DNA from: an uncultured Lachnospiraceae bacterium
Lineage (GTDB): Bacteria; Bacillota; Clostridia; Lachnospirales; Lachnospiraceae
DNA: 6,787 bases
Assembly: GCA_910588885.1 (NCBI GenBank)
Contig: CAJUSQ010000128.1
Location: 1 to 6,787, forward strand
Direction of reading: 5' to 3'
In this document: positions 5,230 through 6,787 of the stretch, piece by piece
How the letters are laid out: each line of letters starts with the position of its first letter
How positions within the stretch are numbered: the first letter of the stretch is position 1
Notes under the pieces: generated by a model
Databases searched by the model: none
Told to the model about the DNA's origin: nothing
The model's input: only the letters and a program-made list of their open reading frames with translations
Program-made: the position numbers and the translations under genes

Positions 5230-6787
5230 ATGAATTGGAAAGGATTAAAAAGATCGGCAGTTGTAATTTGCTTTATGTTTGTATTTATTTGTACAAATAT
5301 ACCTGCAGAAGCAGCAGAGGGAGAGACCGGAACAGCCAATATCAACGTGAAATATGGGCAGACAGAGGCCAGAAAGATGCTTGATATGGTGAACGCATTC
5401 CGTACGGGCGGCGATGCATGGGTGTGGAACAACGATGATAAAACGAAGACTACTTATACGGATTTGGCGCCTTTGGAGTACGATTATGAGCTGGAGAAGG
5501 TTGCCATGCAGCGGGCAGCGGAGATTGCATTTTCCTATTATCCGGCACATTATCGTCCGGACGGCAGCAGCTGCCTTACCGCATATCCGAATACACATGT
5601 TTATATGTCAAAGGGCGAGAATATTGCGGCCGGGTATGAAACGGCAGAATCTGTATTTGTCGGCTGGCGGGAAGATGATGAGAACTATGCCGGACAGGGC
5701 CATCGCAGGAACATGCTGAATAAAGGTTTTACTGCAATCGGCATTGGCCATGTATATTATAACGGATATCATTATTGGGTACAGGAGTTTGGAAGCCCGG
5801 CCTCCGGTGCGGCTCAGACGGCAGCCAATGACGGAGAGACTACGGTATCAATTGACTTCTTATTGTCGGAAGCAACGATTACACTGACTCCGGATGTATC
5901 CTCAATTACTGTGGCAAGCGGACAGTCTGCAGCGCTGCCGAACTTAGATATTCAAATAAAGATGAACGGTATTTATCCGAATTGGGTATCGGCAACCGCA
6001 ACCGCCGATTACCAATGGACGGTGGCGAACGGACAGTTTGCTTCTATTAATAACGGGCAGGTGACGGGGCTGGCTGACGGGACCACGACCCTGACCGCAA
6101 CCGTGTTCGGACAGACCGTAACGGTGAATCTGACGGTTGGAACCGGCAACAGTACCGGGGACAACGGAAGCAATGGCGGAAATAATACCGGCAGCAACGG
6201 CGATAACAATGGAAGTAACGGCGGAAATACAGGAACCGGAGATAACAACGGCGGCAATGCCGGAACTGGAGATTCCAACGGTGTGAATAATGTAACCGGC
6301 GGTACCTGGCAGCAGAACGGCAGCGGATGGTGGTATCAGAATCCGGACGGAAGCTGGCCGGCAGGCGGATGGCAGATGATTAACGGGACCTGGTATGCAT
6401 TCGATGAGAACGGCTATATGCGTGAAGGCTGGTTCTGGAACGGATTCCACTGGTATTATCTGATGCCGGGAAGCGGAGCAATGGCAGAGGGCTGGCTTCG
6501 TCTTGGCAACACTTGGTATTATATGACTCCGGGAAGCGGAGCAATGTCTGAAGGCTGGACGAGAGTAGGCAATACCTGGTATTATATGGCTCCCGGAAAC
6601 GGAGCGATGGCAGAGGGCTGGCAGTACATCAACAACACCTGGTACTATTTGATACCGGGAAGCGGGGCCATGGCAGAAGGCTGGGCACGTCTTGGCAGCA
6701 CCTGGTATTATCTGACCCCAGGAAGCGGGGCGATGGCAGAGGGCTGGCTTCGTCTTGGCAACACTTGGTATTATATGACTCCGGGAA
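5230..6787 (+). CDS. Secreted CAP/SCP-domain protein with bacterial Ig-like domain and CW (choline-binding type) repeats, 3' end cut
   Basis: The frame is open for 519 codons to the window end without a stop. Residues 1-28 form a signal peptide: NWKGLKR, a hydrophobic core, then IPAEA with probable cleavage after A28. A CAP/SCP domain spans about 43-190 and shows H107 (PAHYRPDGSSC), E130 (KGENIAAGY), the acidic WREDDENY segment (146-153) and H158 (GHRRNML), with the closing YWVQEFG strand. A Big_2-like Ig fold follows (about 215-304: ITLTPDVSSITVASGQS through VTVNLTVG). Then comes an N/G/S/T-rich linker (305-358) and, from 359, tryptophan-rich CW repeats that anchor proteins to cell-wall polymers. 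The start has AAGGTGA (5218-5224) 5 nt upstream. CAP function in bacteria is largely unknown; a wall-attached role is inferred from the repeats. It has its own promoter and is probably unrelated to the operon before it. Confidence 0.92.
   Translation, partial: MNWKGLKRSAVVICFMFVFICTNIPAEAAEGETGTANINVKYGQTEARKMLDMVNAFRTGGDAWVWNNDDKTKTTYTDLAPLEYDYELEKVAMQRAAEIAFSYYPAHYRPDGSSCLTAYPNTHVYMSKGENIAAGYETAESVFVGWREDDENYAGQGHRRNMLNKGFTAIGIGHVYYNGYHYWVQEFGSPASGAAQTAANDGETTVSIDFLLSEATITLTPDVSSITVASGQSAALPNLDIQIKMNGIYPNWVSATATADYQWTVANGQFASINNGQVTGLADGTTTLTATVFGQTVTVNLTVGTGNSTGDNGSNGGNNTGSNGDNNGSNGGNTGTGDNNGGNAGTGDSNGVNNVTGGTWQQNGSGWWYQNPDGSWPAGGWQMINGTWYAFDENGYMREGWFWNGFHWYYLMPGSGAMAEGWLRLGNTWYYMTPGSGAMSEGWTRVGNTWYYMAPGNGAMAEGWQYINNTWYYLIPGSGAMAEGWARLGSTWYYLTPGSGAMAEGWLRLGNTWYYMTPG
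6427..6787 (+). repeat. Tandem 63-bp (21-residue) CW-binding repeats, at least five full units
   Basis: Full units run 6427-6489, 6490-6552, 6553-6615, 6616-6678 and 6679-6741; a sixth starts at 6742 and is cut at 6787. Each encodes a unit like GW-LRLGNTWYYMTPGSGAMAE, with the GW, TWYY and GSGAM core kept and variable residues after GW. More divergent repeat-like sequence (GTWQQNGSGWWYQNPDG, then INGTWYAFDENGYMREGW) leads in from 6301. The sixth unit is identical in DNA to the first 46 bases of unit 2. Confidence 0.9.

Noticed and set aside
5944..6450. A 168-codon minus-strand frame with hydrophobic I/V/A/S repeats
   Set aside because: It is the shadow of the Ig-like domain and the Asn/Gly-rich linker of the CAP protein; the repetitive peptide arises from the low-complexity coding strand.

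Overview
The window looks like a chromosomal segment from a Lachnospiraceae-type Firmicute (Clostridium cluster XIVa). This is an inference from the strong AGGAGG-type ribosome binding sites, a tRNA without an encoded CCA end, the style of the proteins, and a secreted protein carrying choline-binding-type (CW) repeats with a GSGAMAEGW core. No species can be named from the sequence alone. All supported protein genes lie on the + strand.

Layout. Positions 1-89 hold the 3' part of a tRNA-Thr (anticodon CGT) and its intrinsic terminator. A short CCGG-rich stretch with an imperfect ~14-bp tandem repeat follows. From 236 to 5014 there is a probable gene set: an OmpR-family response regulator, an ABC ATPase, its six-helix permease, a histidine kinase with one membrane helix, a GreA-family factor whose start overlaps the kinase stop by 8 bp, and an Sfp-type 4'-phosphopantetheinyl transferase. 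A strong composite terminator at 5056-5110 closes the set. A near-consensus sigma-A promoter starts right behind it and drives a secreted, cell-wall-associated CAP/SCP protein (signal peptide, CAP, bacterial Ig-like domain, Asn/Gly linker, 63-nt CW repeats) that runs off the window end.

How the genes may work together. Between the regulator and the transporter lie two exact tandem 11-bp repeats (CTTTAAACTTT) plus a third degenerate copy. They end 16 nt upstream of a TAGAAT -10 element and have no good -35 box. This is the layout expected of an OmpR-type activator site. It suggests that the regulator, once phosphorylated by the kinase, switches on the ABC genes, the kinase itself and perhaps greA and the PPTase. 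The transporter is of the BcrAB/LanFE type that protects cells from membrane- or wall-active peptides. The kinase has essentially no outside domain, so the signal may reach it through the transporter or another membrane partner.

The least ordinary points are the GreA paralogue and orphan PPTase attached to this sensing/transport operon, the compact operator-promoter, and the 55-bp perfectly repeated segment in the CW-repeat region. I see no CRISPR array, transposase or phage gene. Most parts belong to known families, so I do not claim a wholly new system.
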